DNA from: Amblyomma americanum
Taxonomy: Eukaryota > Arthropoda > Arachnida > Ixodida > Ixodidae
Length of the DNA: 64,000 nt
Reading direction: 5' to 3'
Assembly (NCBI RefSeq): GCF_052857255.1
Contig: NW_027526662.1
Location: 1 to 64,000 of the forward strand
Position 1 is the stretch's first letter; each line of letters begins with the position of its first letter. The notes beneath the pieces were generated by a model that had not been told where the DNA came from, made no database searches, and saw only the letters and a program-made list of their open reading frames with translations. Shown in pieces: positions 1 through 12,967 of the stretch. Both the position numbers and the translations under genes were made by a program.

Positions 1-2310
1 AGTGTCTCTCTAATAGGCGTCAAAACTTTTTCTTCTATAACTGCGCGTAAAGCATGTATTCGTGCTTAATACAACGAAACAAGTTGTTTTAGACCGAAAC
101 GAGCTAAATCTGAACACATCGGTTTTACAAGTGTCCCTGTGACACGCGTCAAAACTTTTTCTCTTATAACTGCGCGAAAAGCATGTATTCTTGCTTAATA
201 CAGCGAAACAAGCTGTTTTAGACCGAAACGAGCTAAATCACAACACAAAGGTTTTACAAGTGTTCCTCTAATACGCGTCAAAACTTTTTCTCTTATAACT
301 GCGCGAAAAGCATGTATTCGTGCTTAATACAACGAAACAAGCTGTTTCAGACCGAAACGAGCTAAATCTGAACACATCGGTTTTACAAGTGTTCCACGTG
401 ATACTCGTCAAACTTTTTCTCTTATAACTGCGCGAAAAGCATGTATTCGTGCTTATTACAACGAAACAAGCTGTTTTAGACCGAAACGAGCTAAATCTGA
501 ACACATCGGTTTTACAAGTATCCACGTGATACTCGTCAACTTTTTCTCTTATAACTGCGCGAAAAGCATGTATTCTTGCTTAATACAACGAAACAAGCTG
601 TTTTAGACCGAAACGAGCTAAATCACAACACATCGGTTTTACAAGTGTCTCTGATACGCGTCAAAACTTTTTCTTCTATAACTGCGCGTAAAGCATGTAT
701 TCGTGCTTAATACAACGAAACAAGCTGTTTTAGACCGAAACGAGCTAAATCTGATCACATCGGTTTTACAAGTGTTCCTCTGATACGCGTCAAAACTTTT
801 TCTCTTATAAATGCGCGAAAAGCATGTATTCTTGCTTAATACAGCGAAACAAGCTGTTTTAGACCGAAACGAGGTAAATCACAACACATCGGTTTTACAA
901 GTGTTCCTCTGATACGCGTCAAAACTTTTTCTCTTATAACTGCGCGAAAAGCATGTATTCTTGCTTAATACAGCGAAACAAGCTGTTTTAGACCGAAATG
1001 AGCTAAATCACAACACATCGGTTTTACAAGTGTTCCTCTGATACGCGTCAAAACTTTTTCTCTTATAACGGCGCGAAAAGCATGTATTCTTCCTTAATAC
1101 AGCGAAACAAGCTGTTTTAGACCGAAACGAGTTAAATCACAACACATCGGTATTACAAGTGTTCCACGTGATACTCGTCAAAACTTTTTCTCTTTTAACT
1201 GCGCGAAAAGCATGTATTCGTGCTTAATACAACGAAACAAGCTGTTTTAGACCGAAACGAGCTAAATCTGAACACATCGGTTTTACAAGTATCCACGTGA
1301 TACTCGTCAAAACTTTTTCTCTTATAACTGCGCGAAAAGCATGTATTCTTGCTTAATACAGCGAAACAAGCTGTTTTAGACCGAAATGAGCTAAATCACA
1401 ACACATCGGTTTTACAAGTGTTCCTCTGATACGCGTCAAAACTTTTTCTTTTATAACTGTGCGAAAAGCATGTATTCTTGCTTAATTCAGCGAATCAAGT
1501 TGTTTTAGACCGAAACGAGCTAAATCACAACACATCGGTATATCAAGTGTTCCACGTGATACTCGTCAAAACTTTTTCTCTTATAACTGCGCGAAAAGCA
1601 TGTATTCTTGCTTAATACAGCGAAACAAGCTGTTTTAGACCGAAACGAGCTAAATCACAACACATCGGTATTACAAGTGTTCCACGTGATACTCGTCAAA
1701 ACTTTTTCTCTTTTAACTGCGCGAAAAGCATGTATTCGTGCTTAATACAACGAAACAAGCTGTTTTTGACCGAAACGAGCTAAATCTGAACACATCGGTT
1801 TTACAAGTATCCACGTAATACTCGTCAAAACTTTTTCTCTTATAACTGCGCGAAAAGCATGTATTCTTGCTTAATACAACGAAACAAGCTGTTTTAGACC
1901 GAAACAAGCTAAATCACAACACCGGTTTTACAAGTGTCTCTCTAATACGCGTCAAAACTTTTTCTCTTATAACTGCGCGAAAAGCATGTATTCTTGCTTA
2001 ATACAACGAAACAAGCTGTTTTAGACCGAAACGAGCTAAATCTGAACACATCCGTTTTACAAGTGTTCCTCTGATACGCGTCAAATTTTTTTCTCTTATA
2101 ACTGCGCGAAAAGCATGTATTCTTGCTTAATACAGCGAAACAAGCTGTTTTAGACCGAAACGAGCTAAATCACAACACATCGGTTTTACAAGTGTTCCTC
2201 TGATACGCGTCAAAACTTTTTCTCTTATAACTGCGCGAAAAGCATGTATTCTTGCTTAATACAGCGAAACAAGCTGTTTTAAACCGAAACGAGCTAAATC
2301 ACAACACATC
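1..2310 (+). repeat. Leading mixed satellite block (K-I-A' then ~15 monomers)
   Basis: The window opens inside a K monomer (aataggcgtc), followed by I at 121 and an A-like monomer at 250 with a ctaatacgcg linker. The rest reads B-C-E-A-A-A-B-C-A-B'-B-C-D-A-A. The opening K-I-A' trio, with an unusual aaaggttttac junction near 248, reappears at about 52950-53220, so this edge is related to sequence 53 kb away. The A monomer starting near 2182 already belongs to the 21-monomer unit that follows. No gene or foreign insertion is visible in this block. Confidence 0.85.
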
Positions 2311-5006
2311 GGTATTACAAGTGTTCCACGTGATACTCGTCAAAACTTTTTCTCTTATAACTGCGCGAAAAGCATGTATTCGTGCTTAATACAACGAAAC
2401 AAGCTGTTTTAGACCGAAACGAGCTAAATCTGAACACATCGGTTTTACAAGTATCCACGTGATACTCGTCAACTTTTTCTCTTATAACTGCGCGAAAAGC
2501 ATGTATTCTTGCTTAATACAACGAAACAAGCTGTTTTAGACCGAAACGAGCTAAATCACAACACATCGGTTTTACAAGTGTCTCTGATACGCGTCAAAAC
2601 TTTTTCTTCTATAACTGCGCGTAAAGCATGTATTCGTGCTTAATACAACGAAACAAGCTGTTTTAGACCGAAACGAGCTAAATCTGAACACATCGGTTTT
2701 ACAAGTGTTCCTCTGATACGCGTCAAAACTTTTTCTCTTATAACTGCGCGAAAAGCATGTATTCTTGCTTAATGCAGCGAAACAAGCTGTTTTAGACCGA
2801 AACGAGCTAAATCACAACACATCGGTTTTACAAGTGTTCCTCTGATACGCGTCAAAACTTTTTCTCTTATAACTGCGCGAAAAGCATGTATTCTTGCTTA
2901 ATACAGCGAAACAAGCTGTTTTTGACCGAAACGAGCTAAATCTGAACACATCGGTTTTACAAGTATCCACGTAATACTCGTCAAAACTTTTTCTCTTATA
3001 ACTGCGCGAAAAGCATGTATTCTTGCTTAATACAACGAAACAAGCTGTTTTAGACCGAAACGAGCTAAATCACAACACCGGTTTTACAAGTGTCTCTCTA
3101 ATACGCGTCAAAACTTTTTCTCTTATAACTGCGCGAAAAGCATGTATTCTTGCTTAATACAACGAAACAAGCTGTTTTAGACCGAAACGAGCTAAATCTG
3201 AACACATCCGTTTTACAAGTGTTCCTCTGATACGCGTCAAATTTTTTTCTCTTATAACTGCGCGAAAAGCATGTATTCGTGCTTAATACAACGAAACAAG
3301 CTGTTTTAGACCGAAACGAGCTAAATCACAACACATCGGTTTTACAAGTGTTCCTCTGATACGCGTCAAAACTTTTTCTCTTATAACTGCGCGAAAAGCA
3401 TGTATTCGTGCTTAATACAACGAAACAAGCTGTTTTAGACCGAAACGAGCTAAATCACAACACATCGGTTTTACAAGTGTCTCTGATACGCGTCAAAACT
3501 TTTTCTTCTATAACTGCGCGTAAAGCATGTATTCGTGCTTAATACAACGAAACAAGCTGTTTTAGACCGAAACGAGCTAAATCACAACACATCGGTTTTA
3601 CAAGTGTTCCTCTGATACGCGTCAAAACTTTTTCTCTTATAACTGCGCGAAAAGCATGTATTCTTGCTTAATACAGCGAAACAAGCTGTTTTAAACCGAA
3701 ACGAGCTAAATCACAACACATCGGTATTACAAGTGTTCCACGTGATACTCGTCAAAACTTTTTCTCTTATAACTGCGCGAAAAGCATGTATTCGTGCATA
3801 ATACAACGAAACAAGCTGTTTTAGACCGAAACGAGCTAAATCTGAACACATCGGTTTTACAAGTATCCACGTGATACTCGTCAACTTTTTCTCTTATAAC
3901 TGCGCGAAAAGCATGTATTCTTGCTTAATACAACGAAACAAGCTGTTTTAGACCGAAACGAGCTAAATCACAACACCGGTTTTACAAGTGTCTCTGATAC
4001 GCGTCAAAACTTTTTCTTCTATAACTGCGCGTAAAGCATGTATTCGTGCTTAATACAACGAAACAAGCTGTTTTAGACCGAAACGAGCTAAATCTGAACA
4101 CATCGGTTTTACAAGTGTTCCTCTGATACGCGTCAAAACTTTTTCTCTTATAACTGCGCGAAAAGCATGTATTCTTGCTTAATACAGCGAAACAAGCTGT
4201 TTTAGACCGAAACGAGCTAAATCACAACACATCGGTATTACAAGTGTTCAACGTGATACTCGTCAAAACGTTTTCTCTTATAACTGCGCGAAAAGCATGT
4301 ATTCGTGCTTAATACAACGCAACAAGCTGTTTTAGACCGAAACGAGCTAAATCTGAACATTTCGGTTTTACAAGTATCCACGTGATACGTCAAAACTTTT
4401 TCTCTTATAACTGCGCGAAAAGCATGTATTCTTGCTTAATACAACGAAACAAGCTGTTTTTGACCGAAACGAGCTAAATCACAACACATCGGTTTTACAA
4501 GTGTCTCTCTGATACGCGTCAAAACTTTTTCTTCTATAACTGCGCGTAAAGCATGTATTCTTGCTTAATACAACGAAACAAGCTGTTTTAGACCAAAACG
4601 AGCTAAATCTGAACACATCGGTTTTACAAGTATCCACGTGATACTCGTCAAAACTTTTTCTCTTATAACTGCGCGAAAAGCATGTATTCTTGCTCAATAC
4701 TACGAAACAAGCTGTTTTACACCGAAACGAGCTAAATCACAACACATCGGTTTTACAAGTGTTCCTCTGATACGCGTCTAAACTTTTTCTCTTATAACTG
4801 CGCGAAAAGCATGTATTCGTGCTTAATACAACGAAACAAGCTGTTTCAGACCGAAACGAGCTAAATCTGAACACATCGGTTTTACAAGTGTTCCTCTGAT
4901 ACGCGTCAAAACTTTTTCTCTTATAACTGCGCGAAAAGCATGTATTCTTGCTTAATACAGCGAAACAAGCTGTTTTAAACCGAAACGAGCTAAATCACAA
5001 CACATC
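2311..5006 (+). repeat. 21-monomer higher-order repeat, copy 1 (2,696 bp)
   Basis: The monomer order is B-C-E-A-A-C-D-A-A-E-A, then B-C-E-A-H-G-F-C-A-A, 21 in all. The next copy starts exactly 2,696 bp downstream. Private variants prove the homology: aatgcagcg at 2771 recurs at 5467, a cgtcaaatttttttc A monomer recurs, and gcgtctaaac and gctcaatactacg recur in the F-C-A stretch. The copies differ at only a handful of bases that I could find, for example aacatttcgg near 4357 against aacacttcgg in copy 2. Confidence 0.9.
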
Positions 5007-7701
5007 GGTATTACAAGTGTTCCACGTGATACTCGTCAAAACTTTTTCTCTTATAACTGCGCGAAAAGCATGTATTCGTGCTTAATACAACGAAACAAGC
5101 TGTTTTAGACCGAAACGAGCTAAATCTGAACACATCGGTTTCACAAGTATCCACGTGATACTCGTCAACTTTTTCTCTTATAACTGCGCGAAAAGCATGT
5201 ATTCTTGCTTAATACAACGAAACAAGCTGTTTTAGACCGAAACGAGCTAAATCACAACACATCGGTTTTACAAGTGTCTCTGATACGCGTCAAAACTTTT
5301 TCTTCTATAACTGCGCGTAAAGCATGTATTCGTGCTTAATACAACGAAACAAGCTGTTTTAGACCGAAACGAGCTAAATCTGAACACATCGGTTTTACAA
5401 GTGTTCCTCTGATACGCGTCAAAACTTTTTCTCTTATAACTGCGCGAAAAGCATGTATTCTTGCTTAATGCAGCGAAACAAGCTGTTTTAGACCGAAACG
5501 AGCTAAATCACAACACATCGGTTTTACAAGTGTTCCTCTGATACGCGTCAAAACTTTTTCTCTTATAACTGCGCGAAAAGCATGTATTCTTGCTTAATAC
5601 AGCGAAACAAGCTGTTTTTGACCGAAACGAGCTAAATCTGAACACATCGGTTTTACAAGTATCCACGTAATACTCGTCAAAACTTTTTCTCTTATAACTG
5701 CGCGAAAAGCATGTATTCTTGCTTAATACAACGAAACAAGCTGTTTTAGACCGAAACGAGCTAAATCACAACACCGGTTTTACAAGTGTCTCTCTAATAC
5801 GCGTCAAAACTTTTTCTCTTATAACTGCGCGAAAAGCATGTATTCTTGCTTAATACAACGAAACAAGCTGTTTTAGACCGAAACGAGCTAAATCTGAACA
5901 CATCCGTTTTACAAGTGTTCCTCTGATACGCGTCAAATTTTTTTCTCTTATAACTGCGCGAAAAGCATGTATTCGTGCTTAATACAACGAAACAAGCTGT
6001 TTTAGACCGAAACGAGCTAAATCACAACACATCGGTTTTACAAGTGTTCCTCTGATACGCGTCAAAACTTTTTCTCTTATAACTGCGCGAAAAGCATGTA
6101 TTCGTGCTTAATACAACGAAACAAGCTGTTTTAGACCGAAACGAGCTAAATCACAACACATCGGTTTTACAAGTGTCTCTGATACGCGTCAAAACTTTTT
6201 CTTCTATAACTGCGCGTAAAGCATGTATTCGTGCTTAATACAACGAAACAAGCTGTTTTAGACCGAAACGAGCTAAATCACAACACATCGGTTTTACAAG
6301 TGTTCCTCTGATACGCGTCAAAACTTTTTCTCTTATAACTGCGCGAAAAGCATGTATTCTTGCTTAATACAGCGAAACAAGCTGTTTTAAACCGAAACGA
6401 GCTAAATCACAACACATCGGTATTACAAGTGTTCCACGTGATACTCGTCAAAACTTTTTCTCTTATAACTGCGCGAAAAGCATGTATTCGTGCATAATAC
6501 AACGAAACAAGCTGTTTTAGACCGAAACGAGCTAAATCTGAACACATCGGTTTTACAAGTATCCACGTGATACTCGTCAACTTTTTCTCTTATAACTGCG
6601 CGAAAAGCATGTATTCTTGCTTAATACACGAAACAAGCTGTTTTAGACCGAAACGAGCTAAATCACAACACCGGTTTTACAAGTGTCTCTGATACGCGTC
6701 AAAACTTTTTCTTCTATAACTGCGCGTAAAGCATGTATTCGTGCTTAATACAACGAAACAAGCTGTTTTAGACCGAAACGAGCTAAATCTGAACACATCG
6801 GTTTTACAAGTGTTCCTCTGATACGCGTCAAAACTTTTTCTCTTATAACTGCGCGAAAAGCATGTATTCTTGCTTAATACAGCGAAACAAGCTGTTTTAG
6901 ACCGAAACGAGCTAAATCACAACACATCGGTATTACAAGTGTTCAACGTGATACTCGTCAAAACGTTTTCTCTTATAACTGCGCGAAAAGCATGTATTCG
7001 TGCTTAATACAACGCAACAAGCTGTTTTAGACCGAAACGAGCTAAATCTGAACACTTCGGTTTTACAAGTATCCACGTGATACGTCAAAACTTTTTCTCT
7101 TATAACTGCGCGAAAAGCATGTATTCTTGCTTAATACAACGAAACAAGCTGTTTTTGACCGAAACGAGCTAAATCACAACACATCGGTTTTACAAGTGTC
7201 TCTCTGATACGCGTCAAAACTTTTTCTTCTATAACTGCGCGTAAAGCATGTATTCTTGCTTAATACAACGAAACAAGCTGTTTTAGACCAAAACGAGCTA
7301 AATCTGAACACATCGGTTTTACAAGTATCCACGTGATACTCGTCAAAACTTTTTCTCTTATAACTGCGCGAAAAGCATGTATTCTTGCTCAATACTACGA
7401 AACAAGCTGTTTTACACCGAAACGAGCTAAATCACAACACATCGGTTTTACAAGTGTTCCTCTGATACGCGTCTAAACTTTTTCTCTTATAACTGCGCGA
7501 AAAGCATGTATTCGTGCTTAATACAACGAAACAAGCTGTTTCAGACCGAAACGAGCTAAATCTGAACACATCGGTTTTACAAGTGTTCCTCTGATACGCG
7601 TCAAAACTTTTTCTCTTATAACTGCGCGAAAAGCATGTATTCTTGCTTAATACAGCGAAACAAGCTGTTTTAAACCGAAACGAGCTAAATCACAACACAT
7701 C
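5007..7701 (+). repeat. 21-monomer higher-order repeat, copy 2 (2,695 bp)
   Basis: This has the same 21-monomer order as the unit at 2311. It is one base shorter because of a single-base deletion near 6627 (taatacacgaaac where the first copy has taatacaacgaaac). It also carries a private ggtttcacaag start in its second monomer near 5148, which is inherited by the units at 7702 and 12968 but not by those at 2311 or 9886. That variant therefore tracks descent among the copies. Confidence 0.9.
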
Positions 7702-9885
7702 GGTATTACAAGTGTTCCACGTGATACTCGTCAAAACTTTTTCTCTTATAACTGCGCGAAAAGCATGTATTCGTGCTTAATACAACGAAACAAGCTGTTT
7801 TAGACCGAAACGAGCTAAATCTGAACACATCGGTTTCACAAGTATCCACGTGATACTCGTCAACTTTTTCTCTTATAACTGCGCGAAAAGCATGTATTCT
7901 TGCTTAATACAACGAAACAAGCTGTTTTAGACCGAAACGAGCTAAATCACAACACATCGGTTTTACAAGTGTCTCTGATACGCGTCAAAACTTTTTCATC
8001 TATAACTGCGCGTAAAGCATGTATTCGTGCTTAATACAACGAAACAAGCTGTTTTAGACCGAAACGAGCTAAATCTGAACACATCGGTTTTACAAGTGTT
8101 CCTCTGATACGCGTCAAAACTTTTTCTCTTATAACTGCGCGAAAAGCATGTATTCTTGCTTAATACAGCGAAACAAGCTGTTTTAGACCGAAACGAGCTA
8201 AATCACAACACATCGGTTTTACAAGTGTTCCTCTGATACGCGTCAAAACTTTGTCTCTTATAACTGCGCGAAAAGCATGTATTCTTGCTTAATACAGCGA
8301 AACAAGCTGTTTTAGACCGAAACGAGCTAAATCACAACACATCGGTTTTACAAGTGTTCCTCTGATACGCGTCAAAACTTTTTCTCTTATAACTGCGCGA
8401 AAAGCATGTATTCTTGCTTAATACAGCGAAACAAGCTGTTTTAGACCGAAATGAGCTAAATCACAACACATCGGTTTTACAAGTGTTCCTCTGATACGCG
8501 TCAAAACTTTTTCTCTTATAAGGGCGCGAAAAGCATGTATTCTTGCATAATACAGCGAAACAAGCTGTTTTAGACCGAAACGAGCTAAATCACAACACAT
8601 CGGTATTACAAGTGTTCCACGTGATACTCGTCAAAACTTTTTCTCTTTTAACTGCGCGAAAAGCATGTATTCGTGCATAATACAACGAAACAAGCTGTTT
8701 TAGACCGAAACGAGCTAAATCTGAACACATCGGTTTTACAAGTATCCACGTGATACTCGTCAACTTTTTCTCTTATAACTGCGCGAAAAGCATGTATTCT
8801 TGCTTAATACAACGAAACAAGCTGTTTTAGACCGAAACGAGCTAAATCACAACACCGGTTTTACAAGTGTCTCTGATACGCGTCAAAACTTTTTCTTCTA
8901 TAACTGCGCGTAAAGCATGTATTCGTGCTTAATACAACGAAACAAGCTGTTTTAGACCGAAACGAGCTAAATCTGAACACATCGGTTTTACAAGTGTTCC
9001 TCTGATACGCGTCAAAACTTTTTCTCTTATAACTGCGCGAAAAGCATGTATTCTTGCTTAATACAGCGAAACAAGCTGTTTTAGACCGAAACGAGCTAAA
9101 TCACAACACATCGGTATTACAAGTGTTCAACGTGATACTCGTCAAAACGTTTTCTCTTATAACTGCGCGAAAAGCATGTATTCGTGCTTAATACAACGCA
9201 ACAAGCTGTTTTAGACCGAAACGAGCTAAATCTGAACACTTCGGTTTTACAAGTATCCACGTGATACGTCAAAACGTTTTCTCTTATAACTGCGCGAAAA
9301 GCACGTATTCTTGCTTAATACAACGAAACAAGCTGTTTTTGACCGAAACGAGCTAAATCACAACACATCGGTTTTACAAGTGTCTCTCTGATACGCGTCA
9401 AAACTTTTTCTTCTATAACTGCGCGTAAAGCATGTATTCTTGCTTATTACAACGAAACAAGCTGTTTTAGACCAAAACGAGCTAAATCTGAACACATCGG
9501 TTTTACAAGTATCCACGTGATACTCGTCAAAACTTTTTCTCTTATAACTGCGCGAAAAGCATGTATTCTTGCTCAATACTACGAAACAAGCTGTTTTACA
9601 CCGAAACGAGCTAAATCACAACACATCGGTTTTACAAGTGTTCCTCTGATACGCGTCTAAACTTTTTCTCTTATAACTGCGCGAAAAGCATGTATTCGTG
9701 CTTAATACAACGAAACAAGCTGTTTCAGACCGAAACGAGCTAAATCTGAACACATCGGTTTTACAAGTGTTCCTCTGATACGCGTCAAAACTTTTTCTCT
9801 TATAACTGCGCGAAAAGCATGTATTCTTGCTTAATACAGCGAAACAAGCTGTTTTAAACCGAAACGAGCTAAATCACAACACATC
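7702..9885 (+). repeat. 17-monomer higher-order repeat (2,184 bp)
   Basis: The order is B-C-E-A-A-A-A-B-C-E-A-H-G-F-C-A-A. It shares the E-A-H-G-F-C-A-A tail with the 21-monomer unit, but the C-D-A-A-E-A middle is replaced by a run of A monomers. The last of these carries ataagggcgcg instead of ataactgcgcg (near 8518). The E monomer has a private tttttcatcta variant (near 7997). With the next 24 monomers it makes a 5,266-bp supra-unit: diagnostic positions 7174, 8418 and 9358 recur at 12440, 13684 and 14624. Confidence 0.9.
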
Positions 9886-12800
9886 GGTATTACAAGTGTT
9901 CCACGTGATACTCGTCAAAACTTTTTCTCTTATAACTGCGCGAAAAGCATGTATTCGTGCTTAATACAACGAAACAAGCTGTTTTAGACCGAAACGAGCT
10001 AAATCTGAACACATCGGTTTTACAAGTATCCACGTGATACTCGTCAACTTTTTCTCTTATAACTGCGCGAAAAGCATGTATTCTTGCTTAATACAACGAA
10101 ACAAGCTGTTTTAGACCGAAACGAGCTAAATCACAACACATCGGTTTTACAAGTGTCTCTGATACGCGTCAAAACTTTTTCTTCTATAACTGCGCGTAAA
10201 GCATGTATTCGTGCTTAATACAACGAAACAAGCTGTTTTAGACCGAAACGAGCTAAATCTGAACACATCGGTTTTACAAGTGTTCCTCTGATACGCGTCA
10301 AAACTTTTTCTCTTATAACTGCGCGAAAAGCATGTATTCTTGCTTAATACAGCGAAACAAGCTGTTTTAGACCAAAACGAGCTAAATCACAACACATCGG
10401 TTTTACAAGTGTTCCTCTGATACGCGTCAAAACTTTTTCTCTTATAACTGCGCGAAAAGCATGTATTCTTGCTTAATACAGCGAAACAAGCTGTTTTTGA
10501 CCGAAACGAGCTAAATCTGAACACATCGGTTTTACAAGTATCCACGTAATACTCGTCAAAACTTTTTCTCTTATAACTGCGCGAAAAGCATGTATTCTTG
10601 CTTAATACAACGAAACAAGCTGTTTTAGACCGAAACGAGCTAAATCACAACACCGGTTTTACAAGTGTCTCTCTAATACGCGTCAAAACTTTTTCTCTTA
10701 TAACTGCGCGAAAAGCATGTATTCTTGCTTAATACAACGAAACAAGCTGTTTTAGACCGAAACGAGCTAAATCTGAACACATCCGTTTTACAAGTGTTCC
10801 TCTGATACGCGTCAAATTTTTTTCTCTTATAACTGCGCGAAAAGCATGTATTCTTGCCTAATACAGCGAAACAAGCTGTTTTAGACCGAAACGAGCTAAA
10901 TCACAACACATCGGTTTTACAAGTGTTCCTCTGATACGCGTCAAAACTTTTTCTCTTATAACTGCGCGAAAAGCATGTATTCTTGCTTAATACAGCGAAA
11001 CAAGCTGTTTTAAACCGAAACGAGCTAAATCACAACACATCGGTATTACAAGTGTTCCACGTGATACTCGTCAAATCTTTTTCTCTTATAACTGCGCGAA
11101 AAGCATGTATTCGTGCTTAATACAACGAAACAAGCTGTTTTAGACCGAAACGAGCTAAATCTGAACACATCGGTTTTACAAGTATCCACGTGATACTCGT
11201 CAACTTTTTCTCTTATAACTGCGCGAAAAGCATGTATTCTTGCTTAATACAACGAAACAAGCTGTTTTAGACCGAAACGAGCTAAATCACAACACATCGG
11301 TTTTACAAGTGTCTCTGATACGCGTCAAAACTTTTTCTTCTATAACTGCGCGTAAAGCATGTATTCGTGCTTAATACAACGAAACAAGCTGTTTTAGACC
11401 GAAACGAGCTAAATCTGAACACATCGGTTTTACAAGTGTTCCTCTGATACGCGTCAAAACGTTTTCTCTTATAACTGCGCGAAAAGCATGTATTCTTGCT
11501 TAATACAGCGAAACAAGCTGTTTTAGACCGAAACGAGCTAAATCACAACACATCGGTTTTACAAGTGTTCCTCTGATACGCGTCAAAACTTTTTCTCTTA
11601 TAACTGCGCGAAAAGCATGTATTCTTGCTTAATACAGCGAAACAAGCTGTTTTAAACCGAAACGAGCTAAATCACAACACATCGGTATTACAAGTGTTCC
11701 ACGTGATACTCGTCAAAACTTTTTCTCTTATAACTGCGCGAAAAGCATGTATTCGTGCATAATACAACGAAACAAGCTGTTTTAGACCGAAACGAGCTAA
11801 ATCTGAACACATCGGTTTTACAAGTATCCACTTGATACTCGTCAACTTTTTCTCTTATAACTGCGCGAAAAGCATGTATTCTTGCTTAATACAACGAAAC
11901 AAGCTGTTTTAGACCGAAACGAGCTAAATCACAACACCGGTTTTACAAGTGTCTCTGATACGCGTCAAAACTTTTTCTTCTATAACTGCGCGTAAAGCAT
12001 GTATTCGTGCTTAATACAACGAAACAAGCTGTTTTAGACCGAAACGAGCTAAATCTGAACACATCGGTTTTACAAGTGTTCCTCTGATACGCGTCAAAAC
12101 TTTTTCTCTTATAACTGCGCGAAAAGCATGTATTCTTGCTTAATACAGCGAAACAAGCTGTTTTAGACCGAAACGAGCTAAATCACAACACATCGGTATT
12201 ACAAGTGTTCAACGTGATACTCGTCAAAACGTTTTCTCTTATAACTGCGCGAAAAGCATGTATTCGTGCTTAATACAACGCAACAAGCTGTTTTAGACCG
12301 AAACGAGCTAAATCTGAACACTTCGGTTTTACAAGTATCCACGTGATACGTCAAAACTTTTTCTCTTATAACTGCGCGAAAAGCATGTATTCTTGCTTAA
12401 TACAACGAAACAAGCTGTTTTTGACCGAAACGAGCTAAATCACAACACATCGGTTTTACAAGTGTCTCTCTGATACGCGTCAAAACTTTTTCTTCTATAA
12501 CTGCGCGTAAAGCATGTATTCTTGCTTAATACAACGAAACAAGCTGTTTTAGACCAAAACGAGCTAAATCTGAACACATCGGTTTTACAAGTATCCACGT
12601 GATACTCGTCAAAACTTTTTCTCTTATAACTGCGCGAAAAGCATGTATTCTTGCTCAATACTACGAAACAAGCTGTTTTACACCGAAACGAGCTAAATCA
12701 CAACACATCGGTTTTACAAGTGTTCCTCTGATACGCGTCTAAACTTTTTCTCTTATAACTGCGCGAAAAGCATGTATTCGTGCTTAATACAACGAAACAA

Positions 12801-12967
12801 GCTGTTTCAGACCGAAACGAGCTAAATCTGAACACATCGGTTTTACAAGTGTTCCTCTGATACGCGTCAAAACTTTTTCTCTTATAACTGCGCGAAAAGC
12901 ATGTATTCTTGCTTAATACAGCGAAACAAGCTGTTTTAAACCGAAACGAGCTAAATCACAACACATC
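9886..12967 (+). repeat. 24-monomer higher-order repeat (3,082 bp)
   Basis: The first 15 monomers are B-C-E-A-A-C-D-A-A-B-C-E-A-A-B and the remaining nine are C-E-A-H-G-F-C-A-A. It reads as two overlapping versions of the 21-monomer unit joined out of register: the B-C-E-A opening occurs at 9886, near 11050 and again (B-C-E) near 11684. It forms the second half of the 5,266-bp (41-monomer) supra-unit. Similarity to sequence 5,265-5,266 bp upstream starts at about 11560 (opposite about 6290). Confidence 0.85.
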
